This document shows positions 39,866-52,049 of a stretch of 64,000 nucleotides of DNA, piece by piece. The DNA lies in assembly GCA_963580455.1 (NCBI GenBank), contig OY756970.1:558001-622000 (forward strand). The letters are read 5' to 3'. Origin of the DNA: Euonymus europaeus (Eukaryota; Streptophyta; Magnoliopsida; Celastrales; Celastraceae). Positions within the stretch are counted from its first letter, which is position 1. Every line of letters begins with the position of its first letter. The translations under genes were made by a program, and so were the position numbers. Under the pieces are notes generated by a model. It was not told the DNA's origin. It was given only the letters and a program-made list of their open reading frames with translations, and searched no databases.

Positions 39866-40640
39866 GAAACCACATTTGGCGCCTAATTAGGTGAAACGAG
39901 ACCTACTAGCCACGAGTTCTGAAATCAAACTCCGAAACGCCAGGATTTTAGATCTTGAAAAGTAGTGTGAAATCAAGCTAAAAATCATCGAATTCAGAAC
40001 TCGGACTCAACAGATATTCATAAAATCGTTTACGTAAAGAAACCACATTTCGCGCCTTATTAGGTGAAACGAGACCTACTAGCCACGAGTTCTGTAATCA
40101 AACTCCGAAACGCCAGGATTTTAGATCTTGAAAAGTAGTGTGAAATCAAGCTAAAAATCATCGAATTCAGAACTCGGAGTCAACGGATATTCATAAAATC
40201 GTTTACGTAAAGAAACCACATTTCGCGGCTGACTAGGTGAAACGAGACCTACTAGACACGAGTTCTGAAATCAAAATCCGAAACTCCAGGATTGTAGAGC
40301 TCGAAAAGTAGTGTGAAATCGAGCTAAAAATCACCGAATTCAGAACTCGGAGTCAACGAATATTCATAAAACCGTTTACGTAAAGAAACCACATTTCGCG
40401 CCTAACTATGTGAAACGAGACCTACTAGGCACGAGTTCTGAAATCAAAATCTGAAATGCCAGGATTGTAGAGCTCGAAAAGTAGTGTGAAATCAAGCTAA
40501 AAATCACCGAATTCAGAACTCGGAGTCAACGGATATTCATAAAACCGTTTACGTAAAGTAACCACATTTCGCGCCTAATTAGGTGAAACGAGACCTACAG
40601 GCCACGAGTTCTGAAATCAAAATCCGAAATGCCACGATTG
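39340..40640 (+). repeat. Copy of 35700-37000 at 21-monomer offset
   Basis: Matches 35700-37020 at 3633 bp. It shares CATTTGGCGCC (36239 and 39872), GGACTCAACAG, GCGCCTTATTAGG, GTAATCAAACTCC and GCCACGATTG (36998 and 40631). Point differences include AATGCC/AACGCC near 36477 and CATTACGCGG/CATTTCGCGG near 36586. Confidence 0.78.
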
Positions 40641-42980
40641 TAGAGCTCGAAAAGTAGTGTAAAATCAAGCTAAAAATCACCGAATTCAGAACTCGGAGTC
40701 AACGGATATTCATAAAACCGTTTACGTAAAGTAACCACATTTCGCGCCTAACTAGGTGAAACGAGACCTACTAGTCACGAGTTCTGAAATCAAAATCCGA
40801 AATGCCAGGATTGTAGAGCTGGAAAAGTAGTGTGAAATCAAGCTAAAAATCACTGAATTCAGAACTCGGAGTCAACGGATATTCATAAAACCGTTTACGT
40901 AAAGAAACCACATTACGCGGCTAACTAGGTGAAACGAGACCTACTAGCCACGAGTTCTGAAATCAAAATCCGAAACTCCAGGATTGTAGAGCTCGAAAAG
41001 TACTGTGAAATCAAGCGAAAAATCATCGAATTCAGAACTCGGAGTCAACGGATATTCATAAAATCGTTTACGTAAAGAAACCACATTTCGCGGCTGACTA
41101 GGTGAAACGAGACCTACTAGACACGAGTTCTGAAATCAAAATCCGAAACTCCAGGATTGTAGAGCTCGAAAAGTGGTGTGAAATAAAGCTAAAAATCACC
41201 GAATTCAGAACTCGGAGTCAACGAATATTCATAAAACCGTTTACGTAAAGAAACCACATTTCGCGCCTAACTATGTGAAATGAGACCTACTATGCACGAG
41301 TTCTGAAATCAAAATCCGAAACGCCAGGATTGTAGAGCTCGAAAAGTAGTGTGAAATCAAGCTAAAAATCACCGAATTCAGAACTCGGAGTCAACGGATA
41401 TTCATAAATCCGTTTACGTAAAGAAACCACATTTCGCGCCTAATTAGGTGAAACGAGACCTACTAGCCACGAGTTCTGAAATCAAAATCCGAAATGCCAG
41501 GATTTTAGATCTCCAAAAGTAGTGTGAAATCAAGCTAAAAATCACCGAATTCAGAACTCGGAGTCAACGGATATTCATAAAACCGTTTACGTAAAGAAAC
41601 CACATTTCGCGCCTAATTATGTGAAACGAGACCTACTAGCCACGAGTTCTGAAATCAAACTCCGAAATGCCAGGATTTTAGATCTTGAAAAGTAGTGTGA
41701 AATCAAGCTAAAAATCATCGAATTCAGAACTCGGAGTCAACGGATATTCATAAAACCGTTTACGTAAAGAAACCACATTTCGCGCCTAACTAGGTGAAAC
41801 GAGACCTACTAGCCACGAGTTCTGAAATCAAAATCCGAAGGGCCAGGATTTTAGATCTCGAAAAGTAGTGTGAAATCAAGCTAAAAATCACCGAATTCAG
41901 AACTCGGAGTCAACGGATATTCATAAAACTGTTTACGTAAAGAAACCACATTTCGCGGCTAACTAGGTGAAACGAGACCTACTAGCCACGAGTTATGAAA
42001 TCAAAATCCGAAACTTTAGGATTGTAGAGCTCGAAAAGTAGTGTGAAATCAAGCTAAAAATCACCGAATTCAGAACTCGGAGTCAACGGATATTCATAAA
42101 ACCGTTTACGTAAAGAAACCACATTTCGCGCCTAATTAGGTGAAACGAGACCTACTAGCCACGAGTTCTGAAATCAAAATCCGAAACTCCAGGATTGTAG
42201 AGCTCGAAAAGTACGGTGAAATCAAGCTAAAAATCATCGAATTCAGAACTCGGAGTCAACGGATATTCATAAAATCGTTTACGTAAAGAAATCACATTTC
42301 GCGGCTGACTAGGTGAAACGAGACCTACTAGACACGAGTTCTGAAATCAAAATCCGAAACTCCAGGATTGTAGAGCTCGAAAAGTAGTGTGAAATCGAGC
42401 TAAAAATCACCGAATTCAGAACTCGGAGTCAACGAATATTCATAAAACCGTTTACGTAAAGAAACCACATTTCGCGCCTAACTATGTGAAACGAGACCTA
42501 CTAGGCACGAGTTCTGAAATCAAAATCCGAAATGCCAGGATTTTAGATCTCCAAAAGTAGTGTGAAATCAAGCTAAAAATCACCGAATTCAGAACTCGGA
42601 GTCAACGGATATTCATAAAACCGTTTACGTAAAGAAACCACATTTCGCGCCTAATTAGGTGAAACGAGACCTACTAGCCACGAGTTCTGAAATCAAACTC
42701 CGAAACGCCAGGATTTTAGATCTTGAAAAGTAGTGTGAAATCAAGCTAAAAATCATCGAATTAATAACTCGGAGTCAACAGATATTCTTAAAACCGTTTA
42801 CGTAAAGAAACCACATTTCGCGCCTAATTACGGGAAACGAGACCTACTAGCCACGAGTTCTGAAATCAAACTCCGAAGCGCCAGGATTTTAGATCTCGAA
42901 AAGTAGTGTGAAATCAAGCTAAAAATCACCGAATTCAGAACTCGGAGTCAACGGATATTCATAAAATCGTTTACGTAAAG

Positions 42981-42985
42981 AAAAA
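42981..42985 (+). other. 2-bp insertion (175-bp monomer)
   Basis: GTAAAGAAACC is expanded to GTAAAGAAAAACC at about 42976-42987, and again at about 43324-43335, two monomers later. Together with the flanking TTTTGCG and AATCTGTAAC variants this indicates that a two-monomer unit was duplicated with the insertion. No other 2-bp insertion was found in the window. Confidence 0.85.
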
Positions 42986-43328
42986 CCACATTTTGCGTCT
43001 AACTAGGTGAAACGAGACCTACAAGCCACGAGTTCTGAAATCAAAATCTGTAACACCAGGATTTTAGATCTCAAAAAGTAGTGTGAAATCAAGCTAAAAA
43101 TCATTGAATTCAGAACTCGGAGTCAACGGATATTCATAAAACCGTTTACGTAAAGAAACCACATTTCGTGCCTAACTAGGTGAAACGAGACCTACAAGCC
43201 ACGAGTTCTGAAATCAAAATCCGAAACACCAGGATTTTAGATCTCAAAAATTAGTGTGAAATCAAGCTAAAAATCATCGAATTCAGAACTCGGAGTCAAC
43301 GGATATTCATAAAATCGTTTACGTAAAG

Positions 43329-43333
43329 AAAAA
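43329..43333 (+). other. 2-bp insertion (175-bp monomer), second occurrence
   Basis: The same two extra A residues as at 42981, two monomers downstream (348 bp, that is 346 plus the insertion itself). Linked variants TTTTGCGCC and AATCTGTAACCCC flank it. It is absent elsewhere, so this variant has not spread further in this window. Confidence 0.85.
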
Positions 43334-44386
43334 CCACATTTTGCGCCTAACTAGGTGAAACGAGACCTACAAGCCACGAGTTCTGAAATCAAAATCTGTA
43401 ACCCCAGGATTTTAGATCTCAAAAAGTAGTGTGAAATCAAGCTAAAAATCACCGAATTCAGAACTCGGAGTCAACGGATATTCATAAAACCGTTTACGTA
43501 AAGTAACCACATTTCGCGCCTAACTAGGTGAAACGAGACCTACAAGCCACGAGTTCTGAAATCAAAATCCGAAATGCCAGGATTGTAGAGCTCGAAAAGT
43601 AGTGTCAAATCAAGCTAAAAATCACCGAATTCAGAACTCGGAGTCAACGGATATTCATAAAACCGTTTACGTAAAGTAACCACATTTCGCGCCTAACTAG
43701 GTGAAACGAGACCTACTAGTCACGAGTTCTGAAATCAAAATCCGAAATGCCAGGATTGTAGAGCTGGAAAAGTAGTGTGAAATCAAGCTAAAAATCACTG
43801 AATTCAGAACTCGGAGTCAACGGATATTCATAAAACCGTTTACGTAAAGAAACCACATTACGCGGCTAACTAGGTGAAACGAGACCTACTAGCCACGAGT
43901 TCTGAAATCAAAATCCGAATCTCCAGGATTGTAGAGCTCGAAAAGTACTGTGAAATCAAGCTAAAAATCATCGAATTCAGAATTCGGAGTCAACGGATAT
44001 TCATAAAATCGTTTACGTAAAGAAACCACATTTCGCGGCTGACTAGGTGAAACGAGACCTACTAGACACGAGTTCTGAAATCAAAATCCGAAACTCCAGG
44101 ATTGTAGAGCTCGAAAAGTAGTGTGAAATCAAGCTAAAAATCACCGAATTCAGAACTCGGAGTCAACGAATATTCATAAAACCGTTTACGTAAAGAAACC
44201 ACATTTCGCGCCTAACTATGTGAAACGAGACCTACTAGGCACGAGTTCTGAAATCAAAATCCGAAATGCCAGGATTGTAGAGCTCGAAAAGTAGTGTGAA
44301 ATCAAGCTAAAAATCACCGAATTCAGAACTCGGAGTCAACGGATATTCATAAATCCGTTTACGTAAAGAAACCACATTTCGCGCCT

Positions 44387-44397
44387 AATTAAACGAG
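44387..44397 (+). other. 5-bp deletion monomer (168 bp), first occurrence
   Basis: CTAATTAGGTGAAACGAG is shortened to CTAATTAAACGAG. The same deletion occurs at 46284, 47317, 48868 and 49900. In all five it follows an AAATCCG variant about 40 bases upstream, so one mutant monomer was copied by array duplication rather than deleted five times. Confidence 0.9.
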
Positions 44398-46283
44398 ACC
44401 TACTAGCCACGAGTTCCGAAATCAAAATCCGAAATGCCAGGATTTTAGATCTCCAAAAGTAGTGTGAAATCAAGCTAAAAATCACCGAATTCAGAACTCG
44501 GAGTCAACGGATATTCATAAAACCGTTTACGTAAAGAAACCACATTTCGCGCCTAATTAGGTGGAACGAGACCTACTAGCCACGAGTTCTGAAATCAAAC
44601 TCCGAAACGCCAGGATTTTAGATCTTGAAAAGTAGTGTGAAATCAAGCTAAAAATCATCAAATTCAGAACTCGGAGTCAACGGATATTCATAAAACCGTT
44701 TACGTAAAGAAACCACATTTCGCGCCTAATTACGGGAAACGAGACCTACTAGCCACGAGTTCTGAAATCAAAACCCGAAGCGCCAGGATTTTAGATCTCG
44801 AAAAGTAGTGTGAAATCAAGCTAAAAATCACCGAATTCAGAACTCGGAGTCAATGGATATTCATAAAATCGTTTACGTAAAGAAACCACATTTTGCGCCT
44901 AACTAGGTGAAACGAGACCTACATGCCACGAGTTCTGAAATCAAAATCTGTCACGCCAGGATTTTAGATCTCAAAAGTAGTGTGAAATCAATCTAAAAAT
45001 CATTGAATTCAGAACTCGGAGTCAACGGATATTCATAAAACCGTTTACGTAAAGAAACCACATTTCGTGCCTAACTAGGTGAAACGAGACCTACAAGCCA
45101 CGAGTTCTGAAATCAAAATCCGAAAAGCCAGGATTTTAGATCTCGAAAATTAGTGTGAAATCAAGCTAAAAATCACCGAATTCAGAACTCGGAGTCAACG
45201 GATATTCAAAAAACCGTTTACGTAAAGTAACCACATTTCGCGCCTAACTAGGTGAAACGAGACCTACAAGCCACGAGTTCTGAAATCAAAATCCGAAATG
45301 CCAAGATTGTAGAGCTCGAAAAGTAGTTTAAAATCAAGCTAAAAATCACCGAATTCAGAACTCGGAGTCAACGGATATTCATAAAACCGTTTTCGTAAAG
45401 AAACCACATTTCGCGCCTAATTAGGTGAAACGAGACCTACTAGCCACGAGTTCTGAAATCAAAATCCGAAATGCCAGGACTTTAGATCTCCAAAAGTAGT
45501 GTGAAATCAAGCTAAAAATCACCGAATTCAGAACTCGGAGTCAACGGATATTCATAAAACCGTTTACGTAAAGAAACCACATTTCGCGCCTAATTATGTG
45601 AAACGAGACCTACTAGCCACGAGTTCTGAAATCAAACTCCGAAATGCCCAGATTGTAGAGCTCGAAAAGTAGTGTAAAATCAAGCTAAAAATCACCGAAT
45701 TCAGAACTCGGAGTCAACGGATATTCATAAAACCGTTTACGTAAAGTAACCACATTTCGCGCCTAACTAGGTGAAACGAGACCTACTAGTCACGAGTTCT
45801 GAAATCAAAATCCGAAATGCCAGGATTGTAGAGCTGGAAACGTAGTGTGAAATCAAGCTAAAAATCACTGAATTCAGAACTCGGAGTCAACGGATATTCA
45901 TAAAACCGTTTACGTAAAGAAACCACATTACGCGGCTAACTAGGTGAAACGAGACCTACTAGCCACGAGTTCTGAAATCAAAATCCGAAACTCCAGGATT
46001 GTAGAGCTCGAAAAGTACTGTGAAATCAAGCTAAAAATCATCGAATTCAGAACTCGGAGTCAACGGATATTCATAAAATCGTTTACGTAAAGAAACCACA
46101 TTTCGCGGCTGACTAGGTGAAACGAGACCTACTAGGCACGAGTTCTGAAATCAAAATCCAAAATGCCAGGATTGTAGAGCTCGAAAAGTAGTGTGAAATC
46201 AAGCTAAAAATCACCGAATTCAGAACTCGGAGTCAACGGATATTCATAAATCCGTTTACGTAAAGAAACCACATTTCGCGCCT

Positions 46284-46294
46284 AATTAAACGAG
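46284..46294 (+). other. 5-bp deletion monomer (168 bp), second occurrence
   Basis: Same AATTAAACGAG junction as at 44387, 1897 bp later. That is 11 monomers minus this family's 5 bp and a single-base loss near 44973. Confidence 0.9.
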
Positions 46295-47316
46295 ACCTAC
46301 TAGCCACGAGTTCTGAAATCAAAATCCGAAATGCCAGGATTTTAGATCTCCAAAAGTAGTGTGAAATCAAGCTAAAAATCACCGAATTCAGAACTCGGAG
46401 TCAACGGATATTCATAAAACCGTTTACGTAAAGAAACCACATTTCGCGCCTAATTAGGTGAAACGAGACCTACTAGCCACGAGTTCTGAAATCAAACTCC
46501 GAAACGCCAGGATTTTAGATCTTGAAAAGTAGTGTGAAATCTAGCTAAAAATCATCGAATTCAGAATTCGGAGTCAACGGATATTCATAAAACCGTTTAC
46601 ATAAAGAAACCACATTTCGCGCCTAATTACGGGAAACGAGACCTACTAGCCACGAGTTCTGAAATCAAAATCCGAAGCGCCAGGATTTTAGATCTCGAAA
46701 AGTAGTGTGAAATCAAGCTAAAAATCACCGAATTCAGAACTCGGAGTCAACGGATATTCATAAAACCGTTTACGTAAAGAAACCACATTACGCGGCTAAC
46801 TAGGTGAAACGAGACCTACTAGCCACGAGTTCTGAAATCAAAATCCGAATCTCCAGGATTGTAGAGCTCGAAAAGTACTGTGAAATCAAGCTAAAAATCA
46901 TCGAATTCAGAATTCGGAGTCAACGGATATTCATAAAATCGTTTACGTAAAGAAACCACATTTCGCGGCTGACTAGGTGAAACGAGACCTACTAGACACG
47001 AGTTCTGAAATCAAAATCCGAAACTCCAGGATTGTAGAGCTCGAAAAGTAGTGTGAAATCAAGCTAAAAATCACCGAATTCAGAACTCGGAGTCAACGAA
47101 TATTCATAAAACCGTTTACGTAAAGAAACCACATTTCGCGCCTAACTATGTGAAACGAGACCTACTAGGCACGAGTTCTGAAATCAAAATCCGAAATGCC
47201 AGGATTGTAGAGCTCGAAAAGTAGTGTGAAATCAAGCTAAAAATCGCCGAATTCAGAACTCGGAGTCAACGGATATTCATAAATCCGTTTACGTAAAGAA
47301 ACCACATTTCGCGCCT

Positions 47317-47327
47317 AATTAAACGAG
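47317..47327 (+). other. 5-bp deletion monomer (168 bp), third occurrence
   Basis: Same junction, 1033 bp (six monomers minus 5) after the second. A nearby ATCGCCGAATTC variant (about 47244) is private to this copy. Confidence 0.9.
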
Positions 47328-48398
47328 ACCTACTAGCCACGAGTTCTGAAATCAAAATCCGAAATGCCAGGATTTTAGATCTCCAAAAGTAGTGTGAAAT
47401 CAAGCTAAAAATCACCGAATTCAGAACTCGGAGTCAACGGATATTCATAAAACCGTTTACGTAAAGAAACCACATTTCGCGCCTAATTAGGTGAAACGAG
47501 ACCTACTAGCCACGAGTTCTGAAATCAAACTCCGAAACGCCAGGATTTTAGATCTTGAAATGTAGTGTGAAATCAAGCTAAAAATCATCGAATTCAGAAC
47601 TCGGAGTCAACGGATATTCATAAAACCGTTTACGTAAAGAAACCACATTTCGCGCCTAATTACGGGAAACGAGACCTACTAGCCACGAGTTCTGAAATCA
47701 AAATCCGAAGCGCCAGGATTTTAGATCTCGAAAAGTAGTGTGAAATCAAGCTAAAAATCACCGAATTCAGAACTCGGAGTCAACGGATATTCATAAAATC
47801 GTTTACGTAAAGAAACCACATTTTGCGCCTAACTAGGTGAAACGAGACCTACATGCCACGAGTTCTGAAATCAAAATCTGTCACGCCAGGATTTTAGATC
47901 TCAAAAGTAGTGTGAAATCAAGCTAAAAATCATTGAATTCAGAACTCGGAGTCAACGGATATTCATAAAACCGTTTACGTAAAGAAACCACATTTCGTGC
48001 CTAACTAGGTGAAACGAGACCTACAAGCCACGAGTTCTGAAATCAAAATCCGAAAAGCCAGGATTTTAGATCTCGAAAATTAGTGTGAAATCAAGCTAAA
48101 AATCACCGAATTTAGAACTCGGAGTCAACGGATATTCAAAAAACCGTTTACGTAAAGTAACCACATTTCGCGCCTAACTAGGTGAAACGAGACCTACAAG
48201 CCACGAGTTCTGAAATCAAAATCCGAAATGCCAAGATTGTAGAGCTCGAAAAGTAGTGTAAAATCAAGCTAAAAATCACCGAATTCAGAACTCGGAGTCA
48301 ACGGATATTCATAAAAACGTTTACGTAAAGTAACCACATTTCGCGCCTAACTAGGTGAAACGAGACCTACTAGTCACGAGTTCTGAAATCAAAATCCG

Positions 48399-49430
48399 AA
48401 ATGCCAGGATTGTAGAGCTGGAAAAGTAGTGTGAAATCAAGCTAAAAATCACTGAATTCAGAACTCGGAGTCAACGGATATTCATAAAACCGTTTACGTA
48501 AAGAAACCACATTACGCGGCTAACTAGGTGAAACGAGACCTACTAGCCACGAGTTCTGAAATCAAAATCCGAAACTCCAGGATTGTAGAGCTCGAAAAGT
48601 ACTGTGAAATCAAGCTAAAAATCATCGAATTCAGAACTCGGAGTCAACGGATATTCATAAAATCGTTTACGTAAAGAAACCACATTTCGCGGCTGACTAG
48701 GTGAAACGAGACCTACTAGGCACGAGTTCTGAAATCAAAATCCGAAATGCCAGGATTGTAGAGCTCGAAAAGTAGTGTGAAATCAAGCTAAAAATCACCG
48801 AATTCAGAACTCGGAGTCAACGGATATTCATAAATCCGTTTACGTAAAGAAACCACATTTCGCGCCTAATTAAACGAGACCTACTAGCCACGAGTTCTGA
48901 AATCAAAATCCGAATTCCAGGATTTTAGATCTCCAAAAGTAGTGTGAAATCAAGCTAAAAATCACCGAATTCAGAACTCGGAGTCAACGGATATTCATAA
49001 AACCGTTTACGTAAAGAAACCACATTTCGCGGCTGACTAGGTGAAACGAGACCTACTAGGCACGAGTTCTGAAATCAAAATCCGAAATGCCAGGATTGTA
49101 GAGCTCGAAAAGTAGTGTGAAATCAAGCTAAAAATCACCGAATTCAGAACTCGGAGTCAACGGATATTCATAAATCCGTTTACGTAAAGAAACCACATTT
49201 CGCGGCTGAATAGGTGAAACGAGACCTACTAGGCACGAGTTCTGAAATCAAAATCCGAAATGCCAGGATTGTAGAGCTCGAAAAGTAGTGTGAAATCAAG
49301 CTAAAAATCACCGAATTCAGAACTCGGAGTCAACGGATATTCATAAAATCGTTTACGTAAAGAAACCACATTTTGCGCCTAACTAGGTGAAACGAGACCT
49401 ACAAGCCACGAGTTCTGAAATCAAAATCCG
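48399..49430 (+). repeat. Six-monomer tandem duplication, copy 1 (1032 bp)
   Basis: Starts at GGATTGTAGAGCTGGAAAAG and repeats directly at 49431-50462. Both copies contain the 168-bp monomer and the one-base loss, giving 1038 minus 6 bp. A GGCTGAATAGG versus GGCTGACTAGG difference near 49204 is the only clear mismatch I noticed, making this the youngest-looking duplication in the window. Confidence 0.87.
48868..48878 (+). other. 5-bp deletion monomer (168 bp), fourth occurrence
   Basis: Same junction. The monomer also carries a one-base loss at CCGAATTCCAGG (about 48911), which it shares with the fifth occurrence only, so the fourth and fifth are the closest relatives. Confidence 0.9.
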
Positions 49431-50462
49431 TAATGCCAGGATTGTAGAGCTGGAAAAGTAGTGTGAAATCAAGCTAAAAATCACTGAATTCAGAACTCGG
49501 AGTCAACGGATATTCATAAAACCGTTTACGTAAAGAAACCACATTACGCGGCTAACTAGGTGAAACGAGACCTACTAGCCACGAGTTCTGAAATCAAAAT
49601 CCGAAACTCCAGGATTGTAGAGCTCGAAAAGTACTGTGAAATCAAGCTAAAAATCATCGAATTCAGAACTCGGAGTCAACGGATATTCATAAAATCGTTT
49701 ACGTAAAGAAACCACATTTCGCGGCTGACTAGGTGAAACGAGACCTACTAGGCACGAGTTCTGAAATCAAAATCCGAAATGCCAGGATTGTAGAGCTCGA
49801 AAAGTAGTGTGAAATCAAGCTAAAAATCACCGAATTCAGAACTCGGAGTCAACGGATATTCATAAATCCGTTTACGTAAAGAAACCACATTTCGCGCCTA
49901 ATTAAACGAGACCTACTAGCCACGAGTTCTGAAATCAAAATCCGAATTCCAGGATTTTAGATCTCCAAAAGTAGTGTGAAATCAAGCTAAAAATCACCGA
50001 ATTCAGAACTCGGAGTCAACGGATATTCATAAAACCGTTTACGTAAAGAAACCACATTTCGCGGCTGACTAGGTGAAACGAGACCTACTAGGCACGAGTT
50101 CTGAAATCAAAATCCGAAATGCCAGGATTGTAGAGCTCGAAAAGTAGTGTGAAATCAAGCTAAAAATCACCGAATTCAGAACTCGGAGTCAACGGATATT
50201 CATAAATCCGTTTACGTAAAGAAACCACATTTCGCGGCTGACTAGGTGAAACGAGACCTACTAGGCACGAGTTCTGAAATCAAAATCCGAAATGCCAGGA
50301 TTGTAGAGCTCGAAAAGTAGTGTGAAATCAAGCTAAAAATCACCGAATTCAGAACTCGGAGTCAACGGATATTCATAAAATCGTTTACGTAAAGAAACCA
50401 CATTTTGCGCCTAACTAGGTGAAACGAGACCTACAAGCCACGAGTTCTGAAATCAAAATCCG
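49431..50462 (+). repeat. Six-monomer tandem duplication, copy 2 (1032 bp)
   Basis: Direct repeat of 48399-49430. It ends where CGAAATCCCAGG (50462 onward) faces CGTAATGCCAGG. The following stretch, about 50430-50840, matches about 51641-52051 at seven monomers (1211 bp), including the rare GGAGTTAACGG at 50705 and 51916. Confidence 0.87.
49900..49910 (+). other. 5-bp deletion monomer (168 bp), fifth occurrence
   Basis: Same junction and the same extra one-base loss at CCGAATTCCAGG (about 49942) as the fourth, 1032 bp downstream. It lies inside the second copy of the six-monomer tandem duplication. Confidence 0.9.
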
Positions 50463-52049
50463 AAATCCCAGGATTGTAGAGCTCGAAAAGTAGTGTAAAA
50501 TCAAGCTAAAAATCACCGAATTCAGAACTCGGAGTCAACGGATATTCATAAAACCGTTTACGTAAAGTAACCACATTTCGCGCCTAACTAGGTGAAACGA
50601 GACCTACTAGTCACGAGTTCTGAAATCAAAATCCGAAATGCCAGGATTGTAGAGCTGGAAAAGTAGTGTGAAATCAAGCTAAAAATCACTGAATTCAGAA
50701 CTCGGAGTTAACGGATATTCATAAAACCGTTTACGTAAAGAAACCACATTACGCGGCTAACTAGGTGAAACGAGACCTACTAGCCACGAGTTCTGAAATC
50801 AAAATCCGAAACTCCAGGATTGTAGAGCTCGAAAAGTACTGTGAAATCAAGCTAAAAATCATCGAATTCAGAACTCGGAGTCAACGGATATTCATAAAAT
50901 CGTTTACGTAAAGAAACCACATTTCGCGGCTGACTAGGTGAAACGAGACCTACTAGACACGAGTTCTGAAATCAAAATCCGAAACTCCAGGATTGTAGAG
51001 CTCGAAAAGTAGTGTGAAATCAAGCTAAAAATCACCGAATTCAGAACTCGGAGTCAACGAATATTCATAAAACCGTTTACGTAAAGAAACCACATTTCGC
51101 GCCTAATTAGGTGAAACGAGACCTACTAGCCACGAGTTCTGAAATCAAAATCCGAAGCGCCAGGATTTTAGATCTCGAAGAGTAGTGTGAAATCAAGCTA
51201 AAAATCACCGAATTCAGAACTCGGAGTCAACGGATATTCATAAAATCGTTTACGTAAAGAAACCACATTTTGCGCCTAACTAGGTGAAACGAGACCTACA
51301 TGCCACGAGTTCTGTAATCAAAATCTGTCACGCCGGGATTTTAGATCTCAAAAAGTAGTGTGAAATCAAGCTAAAAATCATTGAATTCAGAACTCGGAGT
51401 CAACGGATATTCATAAAACCGTTTACGTAAAGAAACCACATTTCGTGCCTAACTAGGTGAAACGAGACCTACAAGCCACGAGTTCTGAAATCAAAATCCG
51501 AAAAGCCAGGATTTTAGATCTCGAAAATTAGTGTGAAATCAAGCTAAAAATCACCGAATTTAGAACTCGGAGTCAACGGATATTCATAAAACCGTTTACG
51601 TAAAGTAACCACATTTCGCGCCTAACTAGGTGAAACGAGACCTACAAGCCACGAGTTCTGAAATCAAAATCCGAAATCCCAGGATTGTAGAGCTCGAAAA
51701 GTAGTGTAAAATCAAGCTAAAAATCACCGAATTCAGAACTCGGAGTCAACGGATATTCATAAAACCGTTTACGTAAAGTAACCACATTTCGCGCCTAACT
51801 AGGTGAAACGAGACCTACTAGTCACGAGTTCTGAAATCAAAATCCGAAATGCCAGGATTGTAGAGCTGGAAAAGTAGTGTGAAATCAAGCTAAAAATCAC
51901 TGAATTCAGAACTCGGAGTTAACGGATATTCATAAAACCGTTTACGTAAAGAAACCACATTACGCGGCTAACTAGGTGAAACGAGACCTACTAGCCACGA
52001 GTTCTGAAATCAAAATCCGAAACTCCAGGATTGTAGAGCTCGAAAAGTA

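Larger units (their letters stand above)
33000..42900 (+). repeat. Haplotype domain IV
   Basis: Marked by TAGGCACGAG with CTATGTGAAAC or CTATGTAAAAC, GGCTGACTAGG, CAACGAATATTC, GAGCTGGAAAAG, CTACAGGCCACG, GATCTCCAAAAG and GATCTTGAAAAG. CTATGTAAAAC lies at 34869, 36080, 37810, 39021 and 39713, spaced 7, 10, 7 and 4 monomers exactly. Several of these markers continue into domain V, so the right boundary is a convenience. Confidence 0.7.

Noticed and set aside
42756..42770. GAATTAATAACTCGG near the dyad as a novel insertion
   Set aside because: It is two substitutions in a normal-length monomer (GAATTCAGAACTCGG expected), so only point divergence.
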